Assembly (NCBI GenBank): GCA_947631385.1
Contig: CANRLE010000006.1
Coordinates: 1 to 26,917, forward strand
Direction of reading: 5' to 3'
DNA from: an uncultured Clostridia bacterium
GTDB lineage: Bacteria > Bacillota > Clostridia > TANB77 > CAG-508
Length of the DNA: 26,917 nucleotides
Shown: positions 8,692 through 16,782 of the stretch, piece after piece
Layout of the letters: every line of letters begins with the position of its first letter
How positions within the stretch are numbered: position 1 is the first letter of the stretch
Made by a program: the position numbers and the translations under genes
Notes under the pieces: generated by a model
What the model was told of the DNA's origin: nothing
Seen by the model: only the letters and a program-made list of their open reading frames with translations
Database searches by the model: none

Positions 8692-9957
8692 TTTTTAAGT
8701 GCTGTTATTGGAATTACATATATTCCATCAGGTCTTTTAATAATGGCTTCATGTAATCCACTAATTATGCATAAAAATTTCGGTTTTCTTTCTACTTGGT
8801 CATTAAATTTTAATAAATTTTCTGCTGCTTCTTCTATTTTATCAGTTCCTAATTTTATTTCGATGGCTCCATAATCCCCATTTGGCATTTCTACAATTGA
8901 ATCAATTTCTAATCCTGTTGTATTATCTCTAAAGTGATATAAATTACCATTATAGCTTTCTATATAAATTCTTAAATCTCTTTCACAAAGTGATTCAAAT
9001 AAAAAACCTAGAAAATTTACATCATTTAATAAACTTTCAGTAGTTAATCCTAAAATACCACATACCAAAGATGGATCTGTAAAATGTCTTTTTGCTGATT
9101 TACCTACTCTACTACTTGAACGTAAATTTATACTAAATGCTATTTGATTTTCTATCAAATGTAATTTTTCTAAAACATTAATATAATCTAAAACAGTATT
9201 TTTACTTGCTACATCATCATCTTCATTTACATCATGCATTATTGTATTGTTATTTACAATTGTACTTTCATTTCTAGCTATAGCACGTAATATCATACGC
9301 ATTTTATTAATGTCTCTTGTTACTCCATCAATATTAGAAATATCAAAATTTAACACATCATTTATATAACTTTGAGTTAATTCTAGAGCGTCTTCTTCAG
9401 TCATACCTATGCTTTGTGGCCATCCACCTCTGATGATTAAATATATTAAATTTTTTAAATCTACTTTTCCTATGAATTTATCTTTAACATTATTTTTAAA
9501 TAAATCTTGTAATGTAATCTCTCCGACTTGAATCTCCTGATTCATATAAAGACATTGTGTACATTTTCATTCGTGCAATTCTTCCAGCGCCTGAATGATG
9601 GATATCTTTTGTTACTGGTGTTGCTGAACCTGTTAATATATATTTTCCCCTCTTATTATCCTCATCACATTTAAATCGAATTCCATCCCAAATTGCAGGT
9701 ACTTCTTGCCATTCATCTATAAGTTCTGGATATTCTTTATTTAATATTAAGTCAACATTCATTTGTGCTAAACTTCTTTCATTAAAATTATTACTAACAT
9801 TGTTAAGATAAACAACTGAATTTGCATGATTTAGTGATGTCCAAGTTTTACCACACCATTTTGGTCCTTCTATACTTATTGCTCCAAATATTTTTAAATT
9901 TTTTTCTATTTTTGCATCTATAATTCTTTTTTTATAATCGTTTTTTGTAAGAGCCAT
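8688..9957 (-). CDS. AAA_14/DUF4143 ATP-binding protein, read through a CGG +1 shift
   Basis: The joined protein is 422 aa, the usual length for AAA_14 plus DUF4143 ATPases. The N-terminal part has a degenerate Walker A (EGPKWCGKTWTS, about residues 30-41), a Walker B-like ELIDEWQEVP and YILTGSATP. Frame 0 reaches CGG at 9525 after LYESGDSS. Skipping the C continues as GEITLQDLFKN and IRGGWPQSIG, then the nuclease-like DUF4143 part with GAIEIKLG. Function is unknown; members are widespread, often mobile-associated, and sometimes suspected in defence or toxin roles. An AGGAGGG site precedes the ATG. It is the last gene of the element and lies 64 bases after the recombinase stop. Confidence 0.85.
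9523..9525 (-). other. CGG +1 shift site in the DUF4143 ATPase
   Basis: Frame 0 reads GAT TCA AGT CGG AGA GAT. Skipping the C gives AGT GGA GAG ATT ACA (S-G-E-I-T). It lies 144 codons from the ATG. The unshifted product would end after 153 aa and lose the whole C-terminal domain. Confidence 0.85.
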
Positions 9958-10000
9958 ATTATCCCTCCTAAATGTTTATTTTTATATATTATAGCATTTT

Positions 10001-10062
10001 ATTGGTAAAATTTCAAGGTTTTTATTGGTACTTTTTCAAGATTTCTATTGGTACTTTTTCAA
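10001..10062. repeat. Three short direct repeats at the recombinase 3' end
   Basis: ATTGGTACTTTTTCAAG occurs at 10023-10039 and 10047-10062 (last base differing), and a diverged copy ATTGGTAAAATTTCAAG at 10001-10017. The spacing is 22-24 bases. The repeats span the last codons of the recombinase and the following gap. They could be regulatory or a local duplication. Confidence 0.5.
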
Positions 10063-11603
10063 AAAATTTAAATTTTCTAAAATTAAAAAAAATATCTACT
10101 TGCTTATCTTGATGAATCTCTATTTTATTAATTAATACTTTCATACTTTCAGGTGTTGGTTCTTCTAAACTTAAAAATTCTTTTACTACTCTTTCTATCT
10201 CTTTGCTATTGTCTTCTTTATTATTTTCTGATATTTCCTTTAATTCTATGTATTTTTTTTCTTTTTGTTTTGCTTCATTTTGTAATTTTTCAAATAGTCT
10301 CTCATACATTTCTTCACTTATTTTTCCATTCAATTTATCTACATACATTTTATCAATATTATCATTTATAATCTTTACCTCTATTTCTAGTTTTTTTAAT
10401 AATTTGCTATAATCATATTTTGTTCTACAATTTTGAATTGTTAATTCAATCTTTTTACTATCAATTAATTGAAATAATTGTCTTATGTATTTTAGTACTT
10501 GATTTTCTAATTCATCATAATTAAATCCATGTGAAGTGCATAAACCTAATTTTGAGTTTCTACGATAATTATTGCATACCATATTTAGTTTTCCATTTTC
10601 TTTTATTTTTACACCTATTTTGTGCTTACATTCATAGCAAAATAACAACCCATCTAATAAGAATTTATGCTTTTTTTCGTTTCTATTATACTTTTGCACA
10701 ATTATCATTTTTTGTACTTTATCAAAAACTTGTCTATCTATAATTGGTTCGTGTGTGTTTTCCACAATATTCCACTGTGTTTGTGGATTACTTTTAATTT
10801 TTCTATTTTTATAACTTATTCTACTTCTTTTATTTTGAATTGTATTTCCAATATATATCTCATTTTTTAATATATTTTTTATTGTTTTATTTTCCCAAAA
10901 AGCCAGTTTATTATACCTTATTTGAGTTGCTGTTGGTATTTTATTGTTATTTAAATAGTTTTTTATGGCTCCTATATTATTTCCGCGAACTCGCCATATT
11001 AAAAATAGTTTTTACTATCTTAGCTTCTGGCTCACATATAATTAGTTTATTTTTGTCTTTTGGATCTTTCATATATCCAATCGCTATTTTTCCTCCTACC
11101 CATTTTCCTTGTTTTTGCATAGTATGTAGGGCTGTCCTAATTTTCTTCGACAAATCTTTTGAATACATATCATTTAAAATTGACTTAAATGGTGCGATAT
11201 CATTATTACCATTGTTTGTAGCAAAGGTATCTATTCCATCTGTTACAGAAACATATCTAACTTCATGCTCCGGAAACCATTTTTCAATATATTCGCCAGT
11301 TTCTATGTAATCACGACCCAAACGAGATAAGTCTTTTGTTATGACCATATTTATTTTTCCAAGTTCAATATCATTTATCATTTTTTGAAATCCCGGTCTA
11401 TTAAAGTTTGTTCCCGTAAATCCTTGGTCAGTATATATGTCTACTAAATTATACTCCATTCCAAGTTTTCTTACATACTCAGTTAATAAATCTCTTTGAT
11501 TTTTTATGCTTTCACTCTCATCATAACCCCTATCGATATCTTCTTTGGATAATCTTATATAAATTGCAACCTTATAAATCTCTGTTTTTATTTGATCAAG
11601 CAT
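10022..11603 (-). CDS. Large serine recombinase, read through a CGG +1 shift
   Basis: The joined protein is 526 aa. The catalytic domain opens with YIRLSKED (catalytic Ser19) and has DQGFTGTNFNRPGF, VITKDLSRLGRDY and a KIRTALHTMQKQGKWVGG linker. Frame 0 reaches CGG at 10985. Skipping the C continues as GNNIGAIKNYLNN into the recombinase domain (NEIYIGNTIQNK) and the zinc ribbon (CYECKHKIG, then a second pair of cysteines), followed by a coiled coil. This is the integrase of the element. Without the shift only the catalytic domain (208 aa) would be made, lacking DNA-binding domains. An AGGAGG site precedes the ATG at 11603. Confidence 0.92.
10983..10985 (-). other. CGG +1 shift site in the serine recombinase
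   Basis: Frame 0 reads GCG AGT TCG CGG AAA TAA. Skipping the C gives TCG GGA AAT AAT ATA (S-G-N-N-I) at the start of the recombinase domain. It lies 206 codons from the ATG, and frame 0 stops two codons later. Confidence 0.85.
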
Positions 11604-11713
11604 TTTTCCTCCTTTCTATGCTCGATAAGATTAATTAGAATTCGCGATATTAAGTTTTCTATTTCTTCACCTTTTTCATCAAAATGCACGGTAAGTTTAA
11701 ATTTTTCGTTCAT
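11588..11713 (-). CDS. Small 41-aa protein overlapping the recombinase start
   Basis: A 41-aa reading frame begins MNEKFKLTVHFDEKGEEIEN at 11713, with GAGGAGG seven bases upstream. It overlaps the first 16 bases of the recombinase gene in another frame, and its coding sequence contains the recombinase ribosome binding site. This suggests translational coupling. Short proteins of this kind are common just upstream of element recombinases. Function is unknown. Confidence 0.6.
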   Translation of the reverse strand: MNEKFKLTVHFDEKGEEIENLISRILINLIEHRKEEKCLIK

Positions 11714-11815
11714 AGTTGCCTCCTCAAAGTATAAATATTTATTTAATTTATATGCATCAAACAATCAGTTATTCACATATGAATTTTGATGTAAAAGGCT
11801 TATTTAAAAATTTAA

Positions 11816-11846
11816 AAGCAAGTGATTATTTTACAACCACTTGCTT
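11816..11846. terminator. Bidirectional terminator inside the element
   Basis: A 9-bp stem AAGCAAGTG (11816-11824) / CACTTGCTT (11838-11846) has a T-run on the plus side and a T-rich stretch on the minus side. It separates the 111-aa gene from the 41-aa gene and recombinase. Confidence 0.75.
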
Positions 11847-11873
11847 TTTTGTTGTATTTACTTTAAACAACAT

Positions 11874-12210
11874 TTATACAATATAATTTTTATTACATAT
11901 ATGGCATTTATAGTGAAAATCATTTAATAGTTTTACATTTTGATTTTTTGGTATTATACCTAGTTTTTCAATATCTTTTTCTAAACATTTATCATAATAA
12001 ATATAATAGGTTTTTTCTGTTAAATTATAGATAATTCTTCCTCTTGGGTAATAGTCAAAATCCACTCCATATTTTGCGTAATAAAACTTATCCCATATTT
12101 CCATATGGCTTCCGAGGATAATTTAAAAAATCTCCATATTTCTCTGCTTTATCTAAGCTACAATTATGTAAAAAAAGTTTATTATTTACTACAAAAAAAA
12201 TTCCTACCAC
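11874..12210 (-). CDS. Small 111-aa element protein, read through a CGG +1 shift
   Basis: A GTG start at 12210 with AAAGGAGAG eight bases upstream gives MVGIFFVVNNKLFLHNCSL, then DKAEKYGDFLNYP, then CGG at 12114. Skipping the C continues GSHMEIWDKFYYAKYGVDFD, then YYPRGRIIYN and a C-terminal CHIC. The joined protein is 111 aa and reads as one coherent domain. Without the shift a 40-aa peptide results. I recall similar small hypothetical proteins with a YPGSH...YFPRGR pattern in Firmicutes but cannot name a function. It begins 31 bases downstream of the BlaR1-like gene, so it may be co-transcribed with it. Confidence 0.7.
12112..12114 (-). other. CGG +1 shift site in the 111-aa element protein
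   Basis: Frame 0 reads AAT TAT CCT CGG AAG CCA. Skipping the C gives CCT GGA AGC CAT ATG (P-G-S-H-M). It lies 32 codons from the GTG start. Confidence 0.75.
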
Positions 12211-12240
12211 TAAATTATCTCTCCTTTTATTTTACATTTA

Positions 12241-14337
12241 TTAACATCCCATTACCTCTATATTTGTGGCAACTAATTTCCCTTCTTGTTGTTCTTGTTC
12301 TTGTAAGGTAACATATAAAGTATCTTGTCTTTGTTGCATTTTTTGTAATTCTTGTAACTGATTTTGTGTATTTCCCATTATTTGTGTATCTGGTTTCACT
12401 AATATTTCACCTTCAAAATTTTGTGCATTTTGATTGTTATCCCACCATGTTATTTTACAGGTAAGATAAATATTTTGCCCATTTTGCTTAATCTGTTTAA
12501 TATATGCCGTTATTTCTTTTTGTCCTGCAAGCTTACTTTTTATTTCTTCTACTGAATACTTATCTAATGGCTGCTCCTGAACTTGCTGTGCTTGTGATGA
12601 TTGCGTATCATAGGAATAGGTAACATCATTAAAATTTCGATAAATACAATTACTATTAATTGCTTTACTTAAACAAAACAAATTAACGTAGTATTCCCCT
12701 GTTGTTTCACTTCCTTTAAAATAAAGTGTTACTCCACCAATTCGTGTTTCTATTTTATCAATTTGATATTTTGTTATGGTTGCTATTACATTTGTTTTTT
12801 CAAATTGTTCTTCTGCTATATCTTGCGCCATTTTTATATTATTGTTTTCTTTAAAGTTTTCCCATGCTTGTTTCGTTCCTAATCTTATACTATAAATACC
12901 TTCTTCATATTTTTTTAACTCATTCGACCAACTTGGCACTTGATAGTAGATTGGCTGTAGGATACGATATTCTTTGCTATCTAACATTTCATAGCATTCT
13001 TGCTTATTTGAAATTTGTTTGGCTAATAACTTTTCTAAATTTTCTTTATATTTTATATTGTTTTTGACAACGATTCCACCTTCCTCTGTTCTTTTTATTA
13101 CATTATAGTTTTCTTTTTGAAAGGCAATAATATAATTTTTACTAATTGTATTATAATCTAATTCTATGTAGTTTTCTTCTTCTTCCACTTTTTTTATATC
13201 ATCTTGTGATAATTTTGCACCTTCTCCTATACCATCTATACATTTTATTAATTGATTTTCTAAATCATTATAATCTTGCTGAGATGGTTCATACACATAA
13301 TATTTATCTGCATTTTTTATTTTATATATAATTCTATCTGGTGTTTCAAAATATTTCACATTATTATAAGACTCTTCTTCTAATGGTTTAATTTGAGTAA
13401 AAATCAACAGTCCTATGCATAAAATTAAGGTTAATGTTGTTACACCTATTAATGTTTTGTATTCTTTAAATTTATCCGATAATTTTATCATTTTAATTCT
13501 TCTTTCCATATTTTTTTTACTATCTGTAACATATAATAATCGATTCGTTATTTTTTCTTCTTCTGATATTGGTAATAAGCTAACCAAAGCTTTAGCATAT
13601 TCTTTATCCTTGTTGCGTGGTATGTTTTTTATGACTAACTCATCTGTTTTTAATTCCATATCTTGCCTTACTTGCTTAAAGCAAAACCATAGTATTGGAT
13701 TAAACCAGTATACAAAAGTTATTAGTAAAAGTATAAAATTCAAAAGTGTATCTTTTCTTTTATAATGGGCTAATTCGTGCATAAAAATATATCTTAAAAC
13801 TTCATCTGACTTTTCTAAAACTTCTTGTGTTAAAAGTATTTCTGGTCTTAAAATGCCATAAATACAAGGTACTATTTTATGTTTTTGTTTTATTAATTTT
13901 ATATGTCTTTTTATTTTTAAGCTTTGTTTTGCTTCTTCTAATATTCTTAAAATTCTTTCTTCTTTTATTTCTTCTTTTCCAATTTTTAGCTTCATTTTTA
14001 TTACATTAAATAGGTAAATAATAGCAAGAACGGTCATGCCTACTAACCATATATACATTAGTACTTTTCCGTAATAATTATAGGAAAAACTTATCTTCAT
14101 TCTTTCAAGAAGGTTTGTAAAATTTGCTATTGTATTAAGATGTTCATTTCTACTATATAATGTTATTCTAAATGGAACTATTAAGCTAATGAGTAATAGC
14201 ATCCACATAGAAAATTTCCACTTTGGAGATATTTTTTTATCAAATATTTTTCTCAATAATAATATTACAATTGCTACAAAACTAGCTATAAATGCCATAT
14301 ATAAAATATTTATAAATATCTTTTGAATCAACAGCAT
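12241..14337 (-). CDS. BlaR1/MecR1-like M56 metallopeptidase sensor
   Basis: This protein of about 698 aa has an N-terminal M56 domain with several membrane segments. The zinc-protease motif HELAHYKRKD lies at about residues 187-196, followed by FVYWFNPILWF and a D-x-E-L-K-T-D-E third-ligand region. The long extracytoplasmic C-terminus (about 400 residues, Gln-rich near the end) does not show an obvious penicillin-binding transpeptidase domain, so its signal may not be a beta-lactam. In BlaR1 systems the peptidase releases repression by the partner BlaI. I prefer the ATG at 14337, preceded by AAAGGA; an ATG at 14355 would abut the repressor stop. No beta-lactamase gene is linked. Confidence 0.85.
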   Translation of the reverse strand: MLLIQKIFINILYMAFIASFVAIVILLLRKIFDKKISPKWKFSMWMLLLISLIVPFRITLYSRNEHLNTIANFTNLLERMKISFSYNYYGKVLMYIWLVGMTVLAIIYLFNVIKMKLKIGKEEIKEERILRILEEAKQSLKIKRHIKLIKQKHKIVPCIYGILRPEILLTQEVLEKSDEVLRYIFMHELAHYKRKDTLLNFILLLITFVYWFNPILWFCFKQVRQDMELKTDELVIKNIPRNKDKEYAKALVSLLPISEEEKITNRLLYVTDSKKNMERRIKMIKLSDKFKEYKTLIGVTTLTLILCIGLLIFTQIKPLEEESYNNVKYFETPDRIIYKIKNADKYYVYEPSQQDYNDLENQLIKCIDGIGEGAKLSQDDIKKVEEEENYIELDYNTISKNYIIAFQKENYNVIKRTEEGGIVVKNNIKYKENLEKLLAKQISNKQECYEMLDSKEYRILQPIYYQVPSWSNELKKYEEGIYSIRLGTKQAWENFKENNNIKMAQDIAEEQFEKTNVIATITKYQIDKIETRIGGVTLYFKGSETTGEYYVNLFCLSKAINSNCIYRNFNDVTYSYDTQSSQAQQVQEQPLDKYSVEEIKSKLAGQKEITAYIKQIKQNGQNIYLTCKITWWDNNQNAQNFEGEILVKPDTQIMGNTQNQLQELQKMQQRQDTLYVTLQEQEQQEGKLVATNIEVMGC

Positions 14338-14351
14338 ATCTATAATTCCTT

Positions 14352-14726
14352 TCATTCTTCTATTAAATCTATTAATTCTTGTAAATCCTTTTTCGTTATT
14401 TTTTTATCTTCGACAAAGTTTAATAAAAGTTTATTTGTACTCCCATTGTATAATTTGTCTAAAAAACTTTCATTCGCTTTTTTTAAATATTGTTCTCGTG
14501 AAATAACCGTTTTAAATAGTTTTTCTTTTTTGTTTTTTGAAGTATGTGATTTAACACTTCCTTTTTCAACTAAACGATATAATAGTGTTTTTATCGTGCT
14601 TTTATTTTTTATTTCTTTATCGCTTAATTGATTAACAATTTCATTTAAAGTTAGTGGCTCTGATTTCCACAAAACGTTCATTATTTGTAATTCTGCATCT
14701 GTAATTTCATATTTTTTATCTTTCAT
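14352..14726 (-). CDS. BlaI/MecI-family transcriptional repressor
   Basis: This 124-aa winged-helix repressor matches the BlaI/MecI (penicillinase repressor) family: ITDAELQIMNVLWKSEPLTL is the characteristic N-terminus, followed by KSTIKTLLYRLVEKGSVKSH and the C-terminal dimerisation region ENFV-like FVEDKKITKKDLQEL. It binds DNA as a dimer and is normally inactivated by the linked BlaR1-like peptidase. A TAGGAGG site precedes the ATG. A large perfect inverted repeat (14745-14789) overlaps its promoter, so autorepression is very likely. Confidence 0.9.
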   Translation of the reverse strand: MKDKKYEITDAELQIMNVLWKSEPLTLNEIVNQLSDKEIKNKSTIKTLLYRLVEKGSVKSHTSKNKKEKLFKTVISREQYLKKANESFLDKLYNGSTNKLLLNFVEDKKITKKDLQELIDLIEE

Positions 14727-14744
14727 CCTTTTCCTCCTATATAA

Positions 14745-14789
14745 AAAGTTACAGTTGTAAACTCTTATATAGTTTACAACTGTAACTTT
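14745..14789. promoter_or_regulatory. BlaI-type operator: perfect 19-bp inverted repeat
   Basis: The left arm AAAGTTACAGTTGTAAACT (14745-14763) and right arm AGTTTACAACTGTAACTTT (14771-14789) are perfect inverted copies around 7 bases. Each arm itself contains a TTACA-N2-TGTAA dyad, the TACA/TGTA pattern bound by BlaI/MecI repressors. So two operator sites probably sit here, overlapping the -10 box and the 5' leader of the repressor gene. Confidence 0.85.
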
Positions 14790-14799
14790 ATTTTGTCAA
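14771..14799 (-). promoter_or_regulatory. Promoter of the BlaI/BlaR1-like pair
   Basis: A consensus -35 TTGACA (14799-14794) stands 17 bases from a -10 TAAACT (14776-14771). The -10 lies within the right arm of the inverted repeat, so bound repressor would block it. Confidence 0.7.
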
Positions 14800-14847
14800 G
14801 TACTTTCCTATAAAATAGCCTTTATTAAATTTATTTTTAACTATTTT

Positions 14848-14871
14848 TAATAGTGTCTATTTTTGAATCTA
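14848..14871 (-). repeat. Right inverted half-site of the element
   Basis: On the minus strand it reads AGATTCAAAAATAGACA then CTATTAA, the inverted counterpart of the left half-site at 8668-8691. TAGACA and several flanking bases are identical. Confidence 0.6.
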
Positions 14872-14880
14872 CCTTCTGGT
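14872..14880. repeat. Right att-core copy of the element
   Basis: CCTTCTGGT, the second copy of the 9-base core that also stands at 8659-8667. It encodes P-E-G of HDIPEG at the end of the 5' ZIP part. Confidence 0.75.
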
Positions 14881-15394
14881 ATGTCATGTAAACAAATAGC
14901 TAGTGCTAAACTCAATCCTAATTTCATAGATGCTTCAAATCCAGATCCAATTGCTAATCCTTCTGGAAAGTTGTGAATCGCTAAGCCGATTGAAACAATT
15001 ATACCTGTTTTTAATAAAGAATTTTTTGGCTTTATGAATTTGCTATTGTTCTTGAAATTTTTTTCTACTATTAAATCACAAAATATCATTGCTATTATTC
15101 CTAAAATTGTTCCTAAAATCACATTTATTAGTGTTGCTATTTCTAGGGCTTCTGGTATTAGGTCGAAACATATTACAGACATCATTAACCCAGAGGCAAA
15201 TGCTAGTATAAAGCTTAGGAATTTGTTTGAATTTTTTTTGATTATAATGCCTATTATGCCTCCTAGCGTGGTTCCAAATGTCCCAAAAAATAATCCTAAA
15301 AGTGTTGTTTTTAATATTTCTTCCATGACATTTTCTCCTTACGTTTTTTGTTTTAGTTTATTTTTTAAAACTTACTTTTATACCAGATTTTAAT

Positions 15395-15421
15395 AAAAAG
15401 GTCTAGCATTTCTACCAGACC
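15395..15421 (-). terminator. Terminator after the membrane-anchored protein gene
   Basis: A 9-bp stem with two wobble pairs (15400-15408 with 15413-15421) closes a GAAA tetraloop in the minus direction and is followed by TTTTT (15399-15395). It ends the gene at 15469 and insulates the ZIP gene. Confidence 0.75.
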
Positions 15422-15468
15422 AATGGATATAAATTGTTTTGTTAAATAAATGAACAGAAAATGTACTA

Positions 15469-16128
15469 TTAAACTGTATATTCATTTATATTTGGTTCTT
15501 TCACATTTTCATCAGTTACAGTATTAAACTGATATTCAAAGCTTGTACTTATATAATTTTCTGGTTCATCCAAATCATTATAATTAATTCTTTTTATTTC
15601 TAAACCTGTATCTTTTTCTATATACAGAATTTCATTTGGTAATATTGAAGTAATATCTTTTGTCATATTACTAATTTTATAACATTGTTTACCATTACAT
15701 TCTTCTGATGTAATAGATGAAAACATAGCCATTATTATGTCTTGATAAATATTTTTAGGATAAATATTGGATATTGATGTTTTTAATTCACCAAAATTTA
15801 ATTTTGCTGTCTTTTCTCCACCGACATCAATATATGAATTTGTAGTGTCTCCATTATGATAAACTATTATTTCTGAAGGGTTATCCTCATTTAAATGAGT
15901 ATATTTTACTAACTGAATATCATTTTTATTATAAGTTTCTATGTTTATAATAGAACCATTGCTAGAATTATAATTGCTAGATTTTACATAATAATTATTA
16001 GAAGTTATGTACTTATTAATTGAACCTTTTAAATTCTCAATGATAATTAACTTTCTTCCAATTAATATTAAAAATATAAGTAAAATTAGGATAATAACTA
16101 TTATGAAGTATTTAATTTTCTTATTCAT
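15469..16128 (-). CDS. N-terminally anchored extracytoplasmic protein
   Basis: This 219-aa protein has a short basic start (MNKKIKYF), a 20-residue hydrophobic helix and then a soluble domain of mixed strands. There is no lipobox cysteine, so it is probably a membrane-anchored surface protein. The soluble part, with two cysteines (ECNGKQCYKI), resembles LolA/outer-membrane-lipoprotein-carrier-like folds seen in Firmicute anchored proteins, but this is a guess. AAGGAGGTG precedes the ATG. It is a single-gene unit, with a terminator downstream. Confidence 0.65.
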   Translation of the reverse strand: MNKKIKYFIIVIILILLIFLILIGRKLIIIENLKGSINKYITSNNYYVKSSNYNSSNGSIINIETYNKNDIQLVKYTHLNEDNPSEIIVYHNGDTTNSYIDVGGEKTAKLNFGELKTSISNIYPKNIYQDIIMAMFSSITSEECNGKQCYKISNMTKDITSILPNEILYIEKDTGLEIKRINYNDLDEPENYISTSFEYQFNTVTDENVKEPNINEYTV

Positions 16129-16163
16129 TTTTTCACCTCCTTCATAATATATTTAGGTTTTAT

Positions 16164-16178
16164 AGTCATCTAATGACT
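16164..16178. promoter_or_regulatory. Possible operator upstream of the anchored protein gene
   Basis: A 6-3-6 inverted repeat AGTCAT-CTA-ATGACT lies between the gene start at 16128 and a TATAAT-like box read on the minus strand (about 16182-16187). No good -35 box accompanies it. Confidence 0.3.
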
Positions 16179-16232
16179 GTATATTATAAATGCATTTTAG
16201 ATTTTTTATTTCTTACTATCAAAGCCATGAAT

Positions 16233-16509
16233 TTAGCAATAAAATTTAATATCCTCTGCATGGATTTTTTTCCACATTTCTATAATTTGAAAATAGTGCA
16301 AAGAGATATCTTCGCAAATAATATTTAATTCTCTTTCTGGAATTTTACTTTTATTATGACAAACAATGCAACCACCAGATTGAGTTATCCAAACTTTAGT
16401 AGCATTGGCTGTTGGCATTCCCTTCGATATATGAACATGTATAGGTTCATCATTTTCATTTGTCCAGAAATAAATTTTATATCCGTTTTAATTCAAAAAT
16501 ACTAGGCAA
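16233..16509 (-). CDS. DUF4160 protein, read through a CGG +1 shift
   Basis: A TTG start at 16509, six to seven bases after GGGAGGA, gives MPSIFELK and then CGG at 16485. Skipping the C continues GYKIYFWTNENDEPIHVHIS, then KGMPTANATKVWIT and GGCIVCHNKSKIP, ending in EDIKFYC. This is a complete DUF4160 protein of 91 aa. Without the shift only a 10-residue peptide is made, and automatic calling would keep just the part from 16418. DUF4160 proteins are often found in toxin-antitoxin-like or mobile contexts, with unknown biochemistry. The start overlaps the upstream gene by 8 bases. Confidence 0.82.
16483..16485 (-). other. CGG +1 shift site in the DUF4160 gene
   Basis: Frame 0 reads GAA TTA AAA CGG ATA TAA. 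Skipping the C gives AAA GGA TAT AAA ATT (K-G-Y-K-I), which fits the conserved start of the family. It lies 8 codons from the TTG start, and frame 0 stops two codons later. Confidence 0.8.
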
Positions 16510-16777
16510 TTTTTAGTCCTCCCATTCGTGCATATTTAAAGAAAAAAGATGAACCATTTTTTACAATTTCTAAAAATGTTTTCTTCTCCTCATCCGAATA
16601 ATTTCCATCTTCTAAAATTATTTCATAGCTTGGTAATTCAATAACATATGTGTCAAAACCATCTTTAGTTGGTCTTTCAAAAGTAATGTGAATATATTCA
16701 TCACCATTTTCTTTTTTCCCTATATTTGAAAATACACCTAATGTACCATCTGGATATTTCGCAAATTCATATGTCAT
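16502..16777 (-). CDS. Hypothetical protein upstream of DUF4160
   Basis: This 91-aa protein begins MTYEFAKYPDGTLGVFSNIG. It has the look of a small alpha/beta protein with several acidic stretches and ends in ARMGGLKIA. I do not recognise a family. I chose the ATG at 16777, because the GGAGAG at the very end of prfA is spaced correctly for it; a GTG at 16786 would lie too close. The gene overlaps the DUF4160 gene at its 3' end, so the two probably form a pair co-expressed after prfA. Confidence 0.65.
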   Translation of the reverse strand: MTYEFAKYPDGTLGVFSNIGKKENGDEYIHITFERPTKDGFDTYVIELPSYEIILEDGNYSDEEKKTFLEIVKNGSSFFFKYARMGGLKIA

Positions 16778-16782
16778 TTTTA

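Larger units (their letters stand above)
8659..14880. mobile_element. Serine-recombinase integrative element inserted in a ZIP transporter gene
   Basis: The element is about 6.2 kb, bounded by two copies of CCTTCTGGT (8659-8667 and 14872-14880), one of which would remain after excision. Joining the outer flanks rebuilds an uninterrupted ZIP reading frame through H-D-I-P-E-G-I-S-M. Just inside the ends are imperfect inverted half-sites sharing a TAGACA core with flanking A- and T-rich bases. Contents from left to right: an AAA_14/DUF4143 ATPase, a large serine recombinase, a 41-aa protein overlapping the recombinase start, a 111-aa protein, a BlaR1-like peptidase and a BlaI-like repressor. All genes point the same way as the ZIP gene. 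No relaxase or conjugation gene is seen, so it looks like a transposon-like or mobilisable island. Confidence 0.85.
14847..15326 (-). pseudogene. ZIP metal transporter, N-terminal part (truncated by element)
   Basis: The reading frame starts at ATG 15326 after AAGGAG and runs through four to five ZIP membrane segments. It contains HNFPEGLAIG (the first metal-binding motif) and then HDIPEG, where the second motif is cut. The last seven codons (RFKNRHY) and the stop come from the element end. The remaining 152 native residues lack the last helices, so transport is unlikely. Its 3' part is at 8369-8667. Precise excision of the element would restore the gene. Confidence 0.88.

Noticed and set aside
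10001..10062. The short repeats as a CRISPR array
   Set aside because: The units are only about 17 bases with spacers of 5-7 bases, and they overlap the end of a coding gene.
14847..15326. A complete short ZIP protein of 159 aa
   Set aside because: The last seven codons come from the element end, and the missing helices are found at 8369-8667 in the right frame.
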